From assembly GCF_000024085.1 (NCBI RefSeq), contig NC_013166.1, forward strand, positions 2,046,001-2,110,000: 64,000 nt of DNA, written 5' to 3'. Position numbers and translations under genes: made by a program. Positions 19,699-28,870 of the stretch are shown here, one piece after another. Below the pieces are notes generated by a model, which was not told the origin of the DNA, ran no database searches, and saw nothing but the letters and a program-made list of their open reading frames with translations. Origin of the DNA: Kangiella koreensis DSM 16069 (lineage in GTDB: Bacteria; Pseudomonadota; Gammaproteobacteria; Enterobacterales; Kangiellaceae). How positions within the stretch are numbered: the first letter of the stretch is position 1; each line of letters begins with the position of its first letter.

Positions 19699-20250
19699 AT
19701 GATGACAATCAATGATGCACAACAAAACATGCGACGCTCATACTATGACGGTGCACCAGGTGTCGTAACGTCTGGTTTAGTTTGGCTTGCGGCAGGACTT
19801 ATAGCGCTTTTCTCTACTCCCAAAGCAGCAATCATCGCACTGCTTATTGGCGGTATGTTTATTTTTCCTATCTCTATCCTACTTTGTAAGCTTTTCGGCG
19901 CCTCTGGGAAACATGACAAAAACAATCCTTTAGGACCATTAGCAATGGAAGGCACTTACTGGATGTTGGTTTCGATACCAATTGCAATTGCCGCATCTTT
20001 GTACAAAATTGAATGGTTCTTCCCTGCGATGTTGCTGATTATCGGCGGACGTTATTTAACCTTTAGGACCTTATATGGCATGAAAATATTCTGGGTCTTT
20101 GGTGGCACATTGGTTGCGGCGGGGTTTGCGTTGTATTACTTCAATGCGCCAGTAATGTTCGGAGCCTTTACAGGAGCAATCATTGAACTCGTTTTTGGTT
20201 TAGTGATTTTTGTGTCGCATAAAGAGGAACTTGTGACATCTTCGAGCTGA
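19699..20250 (+). CDS. Integral membrane protein of unknown function (DUF7010-like)
   Basis: A 183 aa protein with about six predicted hydrophobic segments: two between residues 25 and 65, then pairs around 85-120 and 128-172. The N-terminus is hydrophilic (TINDAQQNMRRSYYDGAPG). Conserved-looking stretches such as NPLGPLAMEGTYWML and FFPAMLLIIGGRYLTFRTLYG resemble what I remember of the DUF7010 family, but I cannot confirm this. Start ATG 19699 (or 19702) with AAGGA about 10 bases upstream. It lies 25 bases after the desaturase-like gene and could be co-transcribed. No role is proposed. Confidence 0.75.
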   Translation: MMTINDAQQNMRRSYYDGAPGVVTSGLVWLAAGLIALFSTPKAAIIALLIGGMFIFPISILLCKLFGASGKHDKNNPLGPLAMEGTYWMLVSIPIAIAASLYKIEWFFPAMLLIIGGRYLTFRTLYGMKIFWVFGGTLVAAGFALYYFNAPVMFGAFTGAIIELVFGLVIFVSHKEELVTSSS

Positions 20251-20302
20251 TTTGATATACCTGTAGATATGTCTCACCACCTAACTTTTTAGAGAGAACA
20301 CT

Positions 20303-20503
20303 ATGGACAACAAACAACCTGATCAGAATGATCAGAAGAAAGAGCCGCAAACCTTTGTTGGAGCATTTATGGCAATCGGCGTCGGTGTTGGCGCCGCTTT
20401 AGGCGTTGCTTTGGATAATATTGCTCTGGGTATTCCGATTGGTATAGCAGTAGGCTTTGCCATTGGTCTGGCGATTGATGCCAAGAATAGAAAGTCGAAG
20501 TAA
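20303..20503 (+). CDS. Small glycine-zipper-type membrane protein, 66 aa
   Basis: Small protein with a hydrophilic, Gln/Asp/Lys-rich N-terminus (about 1-19) followed by a glycine- and alanine-rich stretch (about 21-58). Two short hydrophobic segments show GxxxG-like spacing (IGVGVGAALGVAL and IGIAVGFAIGLAI). It ends in a basic tail, KNRKSK. Start ATG 20303 with AGAGAGA seven bases upstream. No signal peptide cleavage site is visible. The composition suggests a small inner-membrane protein that packs through glycine zippers. The partner and function are unknown. Confidence 0.65.
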   Translation: MDNKQPDQNDQKKEPQTFVGAFMAIGVGVGAALGVALDNIALGIPIGIAVGFAIGLAIDAKNRKSK

Positions 20504-20555
20504 TCCTTTTCGTTTAATAGTTCGAACTGTCGGCATTGAGCCAACGAAAGTCACC

Positions 20556-20582
20556 GCATTACGCGCTTAAAGCGCGTAATGC
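20556..20582. repeat. Perfect 13-bp inverted repeat, one-base centre
   Basis: GCATTACGCGCTT (20556-20568) and its exact complement (20570-20582) flank a single base, in the 234-base gap between 20504 and 20737. No T-run follows on either strand, so it is not a standard terminator. It could be an operator, a cruciform-prone site or a stray repeat element. Confidence 0.7.
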
Positions 20583-20737
20583 CATTGTCTCCAGAAGACT
20601 AAGGGATAATGATATCCATCTGATTTCAAGCATTAGACTTGTTCAAAAATCATACTAGCCATTCCTTTAATTATGTTTTATAACTAGTTTGAGCCTTTGG
20701 GGAGGCTGCATCCTAACTAGAATTTAAGGGAGTCATT

Positions 20738-21352
20738 ATGAAGTTTTTAATTATTGTTCTTTCTATTTTTTTAATCTCAGCAACACACGCCGCAGAGCAA
20801 TCAGAACCTTTCGATTACACCAAGATCAAGCCTGAACATTTCGATAAACTTGAAGACGATCAACAGTTCACCGATGAGCAGGGGCTGACCTTTAAAATTG
20901 AAAACACGAAATATGCTAGAGGCATTTATATTCAACATGAAGTAAATGGCAAAAAGCGCTGGAAGAAACATGGTGCCTTTTATCGCCTGTATGAAGGACG
21001 TGTTACTGAAATGCAGGAGTATGTATTGGGTGAAAAGCATGGTTTACGAGAAACCTACCGTAAAGATGGAAAAGTCCAATTCCGCGAGCATTACCAGCGC
21101 GATAAAAAGCATGGGCTATGGGAGCAATTTAACGATAAAGGTAACAAAGTAGCTCAGTGCGATTATGTTGATAACCAAAAGCATGGCAAGTGCTACGACT
21201 ACCACTCCAATGGTGAAATCAACTTCGACAAGGATTATGTCAATGGTAAGCGCCACGGCCAGGTTTTACAGTACAGAAGTAATGGCAAGCTAGTCGGCAG
21301 ATCAACTTATACTGAAGGTAAAAAAGTGGGGAAAACCGTATGGACTCATTAA
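20738..21352 (+). CDS. Secreted MORN-variant repeat protein
   Basis: A 204 aa protein with a clear signal peptide (about 1-19, ending ATHAA), so it is exported to the periplasm or surface. From about residue 95 it contains repeats of the MORN-variant (YwqK-like) type, recognisable as KHGLRETYRKDGK, KHGLWEQFNDKGN, KHGKCYDYHSNGE and RHGQVLQYRSNGK, each about 22 residues apart. Such repeats are found in many bacterial proteins of uncertain function, and some are annotated as toxin-antitoxin antitoxins without firm proof. Start ATG 20738 with AAGGGAG seven bases upstream. A lipoprotein gene begins 11 bases after its stop, so the pair is probably co-expressed. Confidence 0.8.
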   Translation: MKFLIIVLSIFLISATHAAEQSEPFDYTKIKPEHFDKLEDDQQFTDEQGLTFKIENTKYARGIYIQHEVNGKKRWKKHGAFYRLYEGRVTEMQEYVLGEKHGLRETYRKDGKVQFREHYQRDKKHGLWEQFNDKGNKVAQCDYVDNQKHGKCYDYHSNGEINFDKDYVNGKRHGQVLQYRSNGKLVGRSTYTEGKKVGKTVWTH

Positions 21353-21363
21353 AAGGAGTAAAA

Positions 21364-21564
21364 ATGACAGCATCATTAAAAACTATCAGCGCGGTTTTTC
21401 TGGTTGTGCTACTTTCAGCCTGCTCAGATTACTCAACCTATAACGAGTGCTATGCCTACAAAATTGAACAGGGTAAAAGTGACATGATTGCCAGCCTCGA
21501 CTGTGAGCGCGAAGTTAGGCAAAAGAAAATAAAGTGTGACAACTCCTTTTGTTTGGCGATGTAG
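21364..21564 (+). CDS. Small cysteine-rich lipoprotein
   Basis: The chosen start ATG 21364 gives 66 aa and has AAGGAG seven bases upstream. A longer frame from 21340 would overlap the previous gene. The N-terminus MTASLKTISAVFLVVLLSAC is a lipoprotein signal with lipobox LSAC, so the mature protein starts at that cysteine. The mature part of about 46 residues holds four more cysteines (contexts NEC, LDC, IKC, SFC), which suggests two disulfides in the periplasm. It shares a likely transcript with the MORN-like secreted protein. Function unknown. Confidence 0.75.
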   Translation: MTASLKTISAVFLVVLLSACSDYSTYNECYAYKIEQGKSDMIASLDCEREVRQKKIKCDNSFCLAM

Positions 21565-21643
21565 GCCAATAGGTAATATTGCATTCTAGAATGGTAGGCG
21601 CATACTAAAATGAGCCAGTTGCCCCATGACCAAGGAGACTCAA

Positions 21644-21994
21644 ATGTACGTTGATGGATTTGTTGCAGCGGTACCTGTTGCTAATCGACAGGCTTACAAA
21701 GAGCACGCCGAATATGCCGGCAATATTTTTAAGGAGTATGGCGCTTTAAAAATAGTCGAATGTTGGGGCGATGATGTTCCCGACGGCAAAGTAACTTCCT
21801 TCCCGATGGCGGTAAAATGTAAGGATGACGAGAAAGTTATCTTCTCCTGGGTGACTTGGCCTTCTAAAACAGTGCGCGATAAAGGCTGGGAATCGATTAT
21901 GAAAGACTCACGACTCGATCCTGAAAAAAGTCCGATGCCATTTGATGGTAAACGAATGATATATGGTGGTTTTGATGTTTTGCTGGAGTTATAG
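21644..21994 (+). CDS. DUF1428 family protein (YbaA-like)
   Basis: Start ATG 21644 gives 116 aa and has AAGGAG eight bases upstream. A frame beginning at 21626 only adds six residues that overlap this ribosome binding site. The sequence MYVDGFVAAVP, the VECWGDDVPDGKVTSFP block and the C-terminal MPFDGKRMIYGGFDVL are characteristic of DUF1428, a ferredoxin-like dimeric alpha-beta barrel family of unknown biochemical function. It is cytoplasmic, with no signal or membrane segment. A terminator-like hairpin follows at 22037, making this the last gene of the small-gene cluster before map. Confidence 0.85.
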   Translation: MYVDGFVAAVPVANRQAYKEHAEYAGNIFKEYGALKIVECWGDDVPDGKVTSFPMAVKCKDDEKVIFSWVTWPSKTVRDKGWESIMKDSRLDPEKSPMPFDGKRMIYGGFDVLLEL

Positions 21995-22036
21995 CTTTCT
22001 CTACCGGTTCTAAATTTCCTACAGCTCTAATCCCTG

Positions 22037-22065
22037 AAAACCATCAATATTTGTTGATGGTTTTG
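22037..22065 (+). terminator. Terminator after the DUF1428 gene
   Basis: AAAACCATCAA (22037-22047), six-base loop, TTGATGGTTTT (22054-22064), then GTTTAT. It is a perfect 11-bp stem ending in Ts, 42 bases after the upstream stop codon, and separates the accessory cluster from map-glnD. Confidence 0.7.
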
Positions 22066-22188
22066 TTTATCCAGTTTCCCTTGTTTCCTACAATTCGTTA
22101 GAATAGAGCGCAAATTACGAGTTACCGTTTTAACTTTCACTAACCTATTGAATATTAAGGTTTTGTGCGAGTACCACTTGGGCAGAAG

Positions 22189-23025
22189 ATGACGATTAAG
22201 ATTAAAACTCCTGAAGAGATTGAAAAAATGCGTGTTGCCGGGCGTCTGGCGGCGGAAGTATTAGAAATGATTGGTGAGCACGTCAAGAAAGGCGTGACGA
22301 CCGAAGAGCTTAATGACATCTGTCATGAGCACATTGTTAAGGTGCAAGGTTGTTACCCTGCGCCTCTCTATTATGGTGGCGCCCCCTACCCTGTGACTTT
22401 GGGTGAAGATGGCCAGCCAACTGCGCCTGTGCGTAATGGTGGCTTTCCGAAATCGGTCTGCACCTCGGTCAATGATGTGGTGTGTCATGGCATTCCAAGC
22501 AAGAAACCTCTGCGTAATGGCGATATCGTCAATATAGATGTAACGGTCATTAAAGACGGTTATCACGGCGATACCAGCAAGATGTTTGTAGTTGGTGAGC
22601 CAACACCACAGGCTAAAAAGTTAATTGATACCACTCAGGAAGCGCTGTATCTGGCAATTGATATGGTTAAGCCTGGCGCTCGCTTGGGTGACATTGGTGC
22701 CGCTATTCAGAAGTTTGCAGAAGGTAAAGGCTATTCGATTGTTCGTGAGTATTGCGGTCACGGTATTGGCGATACTTTCCACGAAGAACCACAGGTCACT
22801 CACTATGGTCGACCCGGTACCGGCCTTGAGCTCAAAGAAGGCATGACTTTCACAATTGAGCCGATGGTTAATGCCGGTAAACGTTTCGTGAAACACCACA
22901 AAAAAGACGGCTGGACAGTAATGACCAAGGATAAGTCTTTGTCTGCGCAGTGGGAGCACACTTTATTGGTCACTGCGGATGGTGTTGAAGTTTTAACGCG
23001 CCGTAGCGATGAGCCTTTCAAATAA
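22189..23025 (+). CDS. map: Methionine aminopeptidase, type I
   Basis: Removes N-terminal methionine from nascent proteins. Start ATG 22189 gives 278 aa beginning MTIKIKTPEEIEKMRVAGRL, matching the family. A GTG at 22165 would add eight unsupported residues. The five metal ligands are in place: the two aspartates in NIDVTVIKDGYHGDTSKMF, the histidine in CGHGIGDTFHEEP, and glutamates in FTIEPMV and WEHTLLVT. It lies three bases upstream of glnD. In E. coli map lies next to rpsB; here about 4 kb of small genes separate them. Confidence 0.97.
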   Translation: MTIKIKTPEEIEKMRVAGRLAAEVLEMIGEHVKKGVTTEELNDICHEHIVKVQGCYPAPLYYGGAPYPVTLGEDGQPTAPVRNGGFPKSVCTSVNDVVCHGIPSKKPLRNGDIVNIDVTVIKDGYHGDTSKMFVVGEPTPQAKKLIDTTQEALYLAIDMVKPGARLGDIGAAIQKFAEGKGYSIVREYCGHGIGDTFHEEPQVTHYGRPGTGLELKEGMTFTIEPMVNAGKRFVKHHKKDGWTVMTKDKSLSAQWEHTLLVTADGVEVLTRRSDEPFK

Positions 23026-23028
23026 ATC

Positions 23029-25677
23029 GTGGCCAGTCCTGATAAATACAATTATCTGCCAAAAGCTGCGGAGCTTCTTAAAAGTGCCGACTCGCGCGAT
23101 CCTGGTGCGCGATTAAAAAGTTATAAACGTTATTTGCAGGCTGGTCTTGATGCGTTGGTTAAGCAATTTCAAAAAGGCACCCGCATCAACCAACTGCTAA
23201 AAGCTCGTAGCGCGTTACTGGATCATATTTTGATTTCCAGCTGGCAACAGTTTCAGGTCAATGGCCATTCAGCTCTAGTTGCGGTCGGCGGTTATGGTCG
23301 AGAAGAATTACAGCCCTATTCCGATCTCGATATTCTGGTTTTATTAAACGAAGATTCTAGCTCTGAGCATACACAGGAGTTAGAGGCCTGGTTAGCGTTC
23401 CTATGGGATATCGGGCTTGAAGTCGGTCATAGTGTTCGCACCGTCAGCCAATGCGAAGAATTATCTCGTACCGAAATTTCGGTTGCCACCAATCTCATCG
23501 AGTCACGTTTCTTATGTGGCGAAAATGTATTGTTCAAAGATCTGCTCAGAGTCATTAAATCTGACACTTTCTGGCCATCAGAAGAATTCTTTCAAGCAAA
23601 GGTCAGCGAGCAGCGTGTGCGCCACGCCAAGTTTAAAGATACCTCGTTTAATCTTGAACCCAATATTAAATCGAACCCAGGTGGCCTGCGCGACTTGCAG
23701 GTCATGCAATGGATTACTTTAAAGCACTTTAAGACCAGCAGCTTGCATGACTTAATCGTTCATGGGATTTTTACTCGTCGCGAATACAAGAGCCTGATCA
23801 ATCATCAGCAATACCTCAATCGAGTGCGCTTTGCTTTGCACGTGCTGTGTGACAAGCGGGAAGATCGCCTGCTATTTGAGCATCAAAAGAAAGTGGCGGA
23901 ATGGCTCGGTTATGAAGACGATTCGCACAAGCTTGCTGTCGAGCATATGATGCAACGCTATTATCGGGCTGTGATGTCGATTCGAAACTTGAATGAACTC
24001 TTTATTCAGGTATTTGAGCAAGAGCATTTACGTTCTGACGAGCGTCAGCAAGTGATTGATCTGGATGATGACTTTTATATTTATAAAGGACGTATTGGTG
24101 CTAACGACCCGGATCTGTTTTATAAAAAACCTCACTGCCTTATTAAGATCTTTCGTCATATTTCTCTACACCCAGAAATTAATGAAATCGAAGCTCGAAC
24201 GTTACGTATTATCCGTTCCAGCCAACAGATTATTAATGAGCAATACCGAAAAGATCCGATTAACATTAGTTTTTTCAAAGAGTTTCTATCAACCAAGCAG
24301 CTGACCAGTCGTGGCTTTGCATTGATGAAACGCACCAATGTTTTGGGTTCATTGATTCCTTTGTTCGCAAAAATTGAAGGACAAATGCAGTTCGACTTGT
24401 TCCATGCCTACACTGTCGATGAGCACACACTGTTTTTACTGCGACATATCATTCGCTATAACAGAGCGGAGTTTCAACAAGAGTTTCCGCTGTGCAGCAA
24501 GATCATGAAAACTCTGGTCGATCCAACGCCTTTATATCTGGCTGCGATTTTCCATGATATCGGTAAAGGCCGTGGTGGTGACCATTCGGAACTTGGTGCG
24601 GTTGATGCACTGGACTATGCACAAGGTATTGGCCTTGAGCCACACATTTGCGAACTGATTTCATGGCTGGTCAAAAACCATCTGATCATGTCGTTAGTGG
24701 CGCAACGAAAAGATATTAGCGATCCGGATGTTATCGAAACCTTCGGTAAGCAGATCCCTTCAATTTTACATCTCGAATTGCTGTATGTATTAACCGTATC
24801 GGATATCCGCGCGACCAATCCAACACTCTGGAACTCATGGAAAGAATCTTTGCTGAAAGAGCTTTTTTTAGCCACCAAGCAATACCTGACTCAGTCCACT
24901 CCCCGCGCCAATCAAAGCGAAATGGTACAGGACACGCGTCAGCAGGTACTGGAGCAGTTTGGTAAGGTCGGCGATTCGATTGAGCCGATTAGAGAGTTGT
25001 TGGATGAATTAGGTGACGAATACTTATTGCGCTACCACCCAGAACAAATCATCTGGCAAACCGAGCAATTGATGTCGCAACCTGAACTGCCTTATGTGGC
25101 GATTAAGAATCATCGCTCACAAGCCGGCACAGAAGTTTTTATTGCGATTGAAGATCAGCGCGACTTATTTGCTGCTATCACGGCAGTGCTGAGTCAAAAT
25201 CACCTGAATATTCAGGCAGCGACTCTTTACACCTCGCCCAAAGGCTTATGTCTTGATACCTTTATTGTATTGGATGAGCAAGGACACCCCCTTTCATACG
25301 AGCGCCGCATTCAAGAGATTCAAGATAACTTGATTGAGGGCTTATCGGATCTGGACCACCGCAAACTGGATGTCAGCCGTGCGGTACCGAGTCGCTTGAA
25401 GCACTTCAACGTCAAAACCCGTATAGCTTTTAGTTATGATGAAAACTCCAATCTCACTACTTTGGAAATTACCGCTTTGGATCGTCCGGCACTTTTGGCA
25501 AAATTAGGCCAGGCATTCATGGAGTGCGAGCTTAAAGTTCACTCGGCCAAAATTGTGACCCTCGGTGAGCGAGTTGAAGATACTTTCACCTTGAGTCGCC
25601 GCGACAATCAGCCGTTAAAAGACAAAGCCGACTTGAAACAAGTTAAACAGAAAATTCTAGAAGCCATTGCTAGCTAA
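23029..25677 (+). CDS. glnD: Bifunctional uridylyltransferase/uridylyl-removing enzyme GlnD
   Basis: Nitrogen sensor that uridylylates PII proteins when glutamine is low and deuridylylates them when it is high. The 882 aa protein has the full domain order: nucleotidyltransferase with GGYGREE (87-93) and D99/D101, a linker with the NPGGLRDLQ motif, an HD domain with FHDIGKGRGGDHSE (about 510), and two C-terminal ACT domains (about 700-780 and 810-882) that bind glutamine. The start codon is GTG at 23029, three bases after the map stop, so translation is likely coupled. The map-glnD-dapD order is conserved in gammaproteobacteria. Confidence 0.97.
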   Translation: MASPDKYNYLPKAAELLKSADSRDPGARLKSYKRYLQAGLDALVKQFQKGTRINQLLKARSALLDHILISSWQQFQVNGHSALVAVGGYGREELQPYSDLDILVLLNEDSSSEHTQELEAWLAFLWDIGLEVGHSVRTVSQCEELSRTEISVATNLIESRFLCGENVLFKDLLRVIKSDTFWPSEEFFQAKVSEQRVRHAKFKDTSFNLEPNIKSNPGGLRDLQVMQWITLKHFKTSSLHDLIVHGIFTRREYKSLINHQQYLNRVRFALHVLCDKREDRLLFEHQKKVAEWLGYEDDSHKLAVEHMMQRYYRAVMSIRNLNELFIQVFEQEHLRSDERQQVIDLDDDFYIYKGRIGANDPDLFYKKPHCLIKIFRHISLHPEINEIEARTLRIIRSSQQIINEQYRKDPINISFFKEFLSTKQLTSRGFALMKRTNVLGSLIPLFAKIEGQMQFDLFHAYTVDEHTLFLLRHIIRYNRAEFQQEFPLCSKIMKTLVDPTPLYLAAIFHDIGKGRGGDHSELGAVDALDYAQGIGLEPHICELISWLVKNHLIMSLVAQRKDISDPDVIETFGKQIPSILHLELLYVLTVSDIRATNPTLWNSWKESLLKELFLATKQYLTQSTPRANQSEMVQDTRQQVLEQFGKVGDSIEPIRELLDELGDEYLLRYHPEQIIWQTEQLMSQPELPYVAIKNHRSQAGTEVFIAIEDQRDLFAAITAVLSQNHLNIQAATLYTSPKGLCLDTFIVLDEQGHPLSYERRIQEIQDNLIEGLSDLDHRKLDVSRAVPSRLKHFNVKTRIAFSYDENSNLTTLEITALDRPALLAKLGQAFMECELKVHSAKIVTLGERVEDTFTLSRRDNQPLKDKADLKQVKQKILEAIAS

Positions 25678-25715
25678 CCGAATAAACCCTTATTTGATTG
25701 TAAAAGAGAATCACT

Positions 25716-26540
25716 ATGTCATTACAAACTACTATTGAACAAGCTTTTGAAAACCGTGACCAATTATCGCCTGGATCCGCCCCGCAAGATGTTAAAGAAG
25801 CGGTCAGCGAAGCATTAAACCTGCTCGACTCAGGCAAGGCTCGCGTTGCCGAAAAGATTGATGGCGACTGGGTTGTCCATCAATGGTTGAAAAAAGCGGT
25901 GTTGTTATCCTTCCGTTTGAATGACAACAAAGTGATTGATACTGGTCTGGCCCAGTTCTACGACAAGGTACCAATGAAGTACCAGAATATGACCGAAGAA
26001 GAATTCAAAGCTGGCGGTACACGCGTAGTACCACACGCGATTGCCCGTCATGGCTCATTCATCGCTAAGAATGTTGTTTTGATGCCAAGCTATACCAACA
26101 TCGGTGCTTACATTGATGAAGGCGCCATGATTGATACCTGGGCCACTGTCGGTTCGTGCGCACAGATTGGCAAGAATGTTCACCTCTCCGGCGGCGCTGG
26201 CATTGGTGGCGTGTTAGAGCCATTACAGGCAGGCCCAACCATCATTGAAGACAACTGCTTCATTGGTGCCCGTTCTGAAGTGGTTGAAGGTATTATCGTT
26301 GAAGAAGGCTCTGTACTTTCGATGGGCGTTTTCCTTGGCCAAAGTACTAAAATTTATAACCGCCTGACTGATGAAGTGACCTATGGTCGAGTTCCTGCTG
26401 GCTCTGTAGTTGTGCCAGGTAGCTTGCCTTCAGATTGTGGTAAATACAATTTGAACTGCGCCGTCATCGTTAAACAGGTCGATGCGAAAACGCGTGCCAA
26501 AACGAGCATCAACGATTTACTGCGTATGGATAAGTTTTAA
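25716..26540 (+). CDS. dapD: Tetrahydrodipicolinate N-succinyltransferase
   Basis: Lysine/meso-diaminopimelate pathway enzyme that transfers succinyl from succinyl-CoA to tetrahydrodipicolinate. At 274 aa it has the family length. There is an N-terminal helical domain, then left-handed beta-helix repeats including [38 protein letters not shown] and [17 protein letters not shown]. The C-terminus ends in the usual TSINDLLR segment. Start ATG 25716 with an AAGAGAA site. It is followed closely by an ArsC-like gene and dapE, which completes the succinylase branch. Confidence 0.97.
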   Translation: MSLQTTIEQAFENRDQLSPGSAPQDVKEAVSEALNLLDSGKARVAEKIDGDWVVHQWLKKAVLLSFRLNDNKVIDTGLAQFYDKVPMKYQNMTEEEFKAGGTRVVPHAIARHGSFIAKNVVLMPSYTNIGAYIDEGAMIDTWATVGSCAQIGKNVHLSGGAGIGGVLEPLQAGPTIIEDNCFIGARSEVVEGIIVEEGSVLSMGVFLGQSTKIYNRLTDEVTYGRVPAGSVVVPGSLPSDCGKYNLNCAVIVKQVDAKTRAKTSINDLLRMDKF

Positions 26541-26568
26541 TTAAAAGTTTCAGTATGAGGTTTAAGTT

Positions 26569-26934
26569 ATGAGCAAGGCAGTTACGATCTACGGAATCCC
26601 CAATTGCGATACCGTGCGTAAAGCGGTTAAATGGTTGGAAGCTAACGACATCAAACATGAGTTTGTGGATTATCGTAAAAATCCATTGCCACGAAAAGAA
26701 ATAGAAAGTTGGGACAAAGCGATTGGCTGGGAAACCTTTTTAAATAAACGCAGCACTGCCTGGAAACCGCTTGACCAATCGGTCAAAGATAATATCGACC
26801 GTGACTCAGCTTTAGACTTAATGTTGGAAAAAGTCACTTTGATCAAACGTCCAGTACTAGTGCTGAAAGACGGCAGCAATATTGATGTCCATTTGAGCTT
26901 TAAACCTGAGCAGTATCAGGCAATCTTCAACTAA
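26569..26934 (+). CDS. ArsC-family (YffB-like) thioredoxin-fold protein
   Basis: Protein of 121 aa in the ArsC/Spx superfamily. The N-terminal active-site region reads IYGIPNCDTVRKAVKWLE with a single cysteine, C14. There is no CxxC, and the conserved KRPVLVLKDG segment follows near residue 94. It is most like YffB, which precedes dapE in E. coli too. YffB is proposed to be a glutathione-dependent thiol reductase rather than an arsenate reductase, and its physiological substrate is unknown. It sits 28 bases after dapD and 12 bases before dapE, consistent with one operon. Confidence 0.88.
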   Translation: MSKAVTIYGIPNCDTVRKAVKWLEANDIKHEFVDYRKNPLPRKEIESWDKAIGWETFLNKRSTAWKPLDQSVKDNIDRDSALDLMLEKVTLIKRPVLVLKDGSNIDVHLSFKPEQYQAIFN

Positions 26935-26946
26935 CGGAACACATCC

Positions 26947-28092
26947 ATGAGCGAAACGCTGGCACTCAGTAAAGACTTGATTAACCGTCCTTCCGTAACA
27001 CCGGAAGATGCTGGCTGCCAGCAAATGATGATGGAATATCTGCAAGCGCTTGGTTTCGACAACGAAATCATGAACTTTGAAGATACCAGTAACTTCTGGT
27101 CATTACGCCACGGAAAAACAGAAGGTCCCGTCTTTGTTTTCGCTGGCCACACTGATGTTGTTCCTGCTGGACCATTAGAAAAGTGGAACACTCCACCTTT
27201 CGAAGCAACCGAAAAAGGTGGCTACCTGTTTGGTCGTGGTGCAGCGGATATGAAATCCAGTCTGGCTGCCATGCTGGTTGCCACCAAGCGTTTCGTCAAT
27301 GACTATCCAAATCATAATGGTTCAATTGGTTATTTGATCACTAGCGATGAAGAAGGCCCTTTTATTAATGGTACTGTTCGCGTGATCGAAGAATTGATGA
27401 AACGTAACCAGCCCCTTGATTATTGTGTAGTGGGCGAGCCATCCAGTAGCGAGCAGTTTGGCGATGTCATAAAGAATGGACGGCGCGGCTCATTAACTGG
27501 CTTTTTAAACTTAAAGGGCACACAAGGTCATGTCGCCTACCCGCATCTGGCAGATAATGCCATCCATAAATCCCTCAAAGCGTTAGATGAGCTAGCTCAT
27601 ACCGAATGGGATCAGGGTAATGATTTTTTTCCAGCAACCAGTTTTCAGATTGCCATTATAAAAGCTGGCACAGCAGGAAACGTCATTCCAGGCGAAAAGT
27701 ATGTTGAGTTCAATTTCCGCTACTCCACAGAAACAACCCATGAAGAATTGCAGCAAAGAGTCATTGCCATTTTGGATAAATATAACCTTGAGTATGACCT
27801 GGACTGGAAACTGAATGGCGAACCATTTTTAACCGACCATGGCCACCTTCTGGTTGCTGCCCGCAACGCCATCAAAACAGTCTGCCAAATAGATACAGCA
27901 CCATTAACCACTGGTGGAACATCGGATGGTCGCTTTATTGCTAAGACCGGCGCTGAGATTGTAGAAATAGGCCCCATAAACAAAACTATCCACCAAATTA
28001 ATGAGTCAGTGAAAATTGAAGACCTCGACAAGCTCACTGAAGTTTATTATCAGATTTTGGTAGAGTTACTAACTGGTCCAGAGACATTTTAA
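26947..28092 (+). CDS. dapE: Succinyl-diaminopimelate desuccinylase
   Basis: Zinc-dependent M20-family hydrolase that releases LL-diaminopimelate and succinate, supplying lysine and peptidoglycan cross-linking residues. The 381 aa protein shows the metal-binding motifs [11 protein letters not shown] (about 67-77), [15 protein letters not shown] and [12 protein letters not shown] with the catalytic glutamate. It also shows CVVGEPSSS and, near the C-terminus, the final ligand region [14 protein letters not shown]. Start ATG 26947 with few bases between it and the preceding stop. It lies with dapD in one apparent operon. Confidence 0.97.
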   Translation: MSETLALSKDLINRPSVTPEDAGCQQMMMEYLQALGFDNEIMNFEDTSNFWSLRHGKTEGPVFVFAGHTDVVPAGPLEKWNTPPFEATEKGGYLFGRGAADMKSSLAAMLVATKRFVNDYPNHNGSIGYLITSDEEGPFINGTVRVIEELMKRNQPLDYCVVGEPSSSEQFGDVIKNGRRGSLTGFLNLKGTQGHVAYPHLADNAIHKSLKALDELAHTEWDQGNDFFPATSFQIAIIKAGTAGNVIPGEKYVEFNFRYSTETTHEELQQRVIAILDKYNLEYDLDWKLNGEPFLTDHGHLLVAARNAIKTVCQIDTAPLTTGGTSDGRFIAKTGAEIVEIGPINKTIHQINESVKIEDLDKLTEVYYQILVELLTGPETF

Positions 28093-28113
28093 TACGCAAC
28101 TATAAGGCACTCT

Positions 28114-28827
28114 ATGCACTCTTCTATGATGACAGCCGAACAAATTATTGGTCTCAATCAGGATCACCTTTTGCATATTGCCGATAATAGCGAATTGCTT
28201 GGACAAAAATTTCAATGTCATCATGAAGTACTCGTTCCAATCGCCAAGCTGATTCGACGTTCTGAACTTGACGGTATTCCACTCCGCATTGTCAGCAGTT
28301 ATCGTTCTTTTGAACATCAACTGGCCATTTGGAACAAAAAATATTATCAGGAAGTAACTCTTAATTTACGCGATGGTTCAAGCGTCAACTCCCAAGATCT
28401 GGATGGCCAGGAAAGAGTTAACGCGATATTGCATTACTCAGCACTGCCCGGTGCTAGTCGCCACCATTGGGGCACAGATTTCGATGTGTTTGATGCAGGT
28501 GCTATCGACATGGGGCATGATGTTGAACTCACTGAACAGGAGTTCGACAAGAACGGGCCTTGCGGCCTTCTAAACGACTGGTTAGAAGACTACTTAAGTG
28601 AGTATGATTTTTTTAAGCCCTATGCGGAAGATATTGGTGGCGTAGCCTGCGAACCCTGGCATATCAGTTATAAGCCGGTAGCAGAAAAAGCACTTGAAGA
28701 ATTCCCACTGGAGCTTTTACGTACCACATTGGAGAAGTGTGATATTGGCGGTAAACAATTCATCATGCCCAAGCTTGATTCCTTGGTTCAAAAGTACGTT
28801 ATGCGGATCTGTAAGGAACAGCCATAG
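28114..28827 (+). CDS. M15-family D-alanyl-D-alanine carboxypeptidase-like peptidase
   Basis: VanY-type zinc peptidase domain over most of its 237 aa. The zinc site follows the SxHxxGxxxD pattern: S115, H117, G120 and D124 in ASRHHWGTDFD. The distal EPWHISY supplies E180 (catalytic base) and H183 (ligand). The YRSFEHQLAIWN motif at 63-74 is also typical. No signal peptide is seen, which is unusual for an enzyme that should act on periplasmic peptidoglycan peptides. It may act on cytoplasmic muropeptides or be exported otherwise. Start ATG 28114, 21 bases after dapE. The link to DapE suggests peptidoglycan turnover. Confidence 0.85.
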   Translation: MHSSMMTAEQIIGLNQDHLLHIADNSELLGQKFQCHHEVLVPIAKLIRRSELDGIPLRIVSSYRSFEHQLAIWNKKYYQEVTLNLRDGSSVNSQDLDGQERVNAILHYSALPGASRHHWGTDFDVFDAGAIDMGHDVELTEQEFDKNGPCGLLNDWLEDYLSEYDFFKPYAEDIGGVACEPWHISYKPVAEKALEEFPLELLRTTLEKCDIGGKQFIMPKLDSLVQKYVMRICKEQP

Positions 28828-28870
28828 TAAATAGCTCGGCTTTTCAAAAATACATTAAAGAGGTTCAAAA

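Noticed and set aside
20504..20737. Rho-independent terminator at the 13-bp palindrome
   Set aside because: No T-run follows the stem on either strand.
22081..22188. Promoter for map based on TAGAAT at 22099
   Set aside because: The -10 is plausible but no acceptable -35 lies at 16-18 bases, so it is not listed as a feature.
26569..26934. Arsenate reductase
   Set aside because: The ArsC-like protein sits with dapD and dapE like YffB, and no ars genes or other arsenic-related context is visible.
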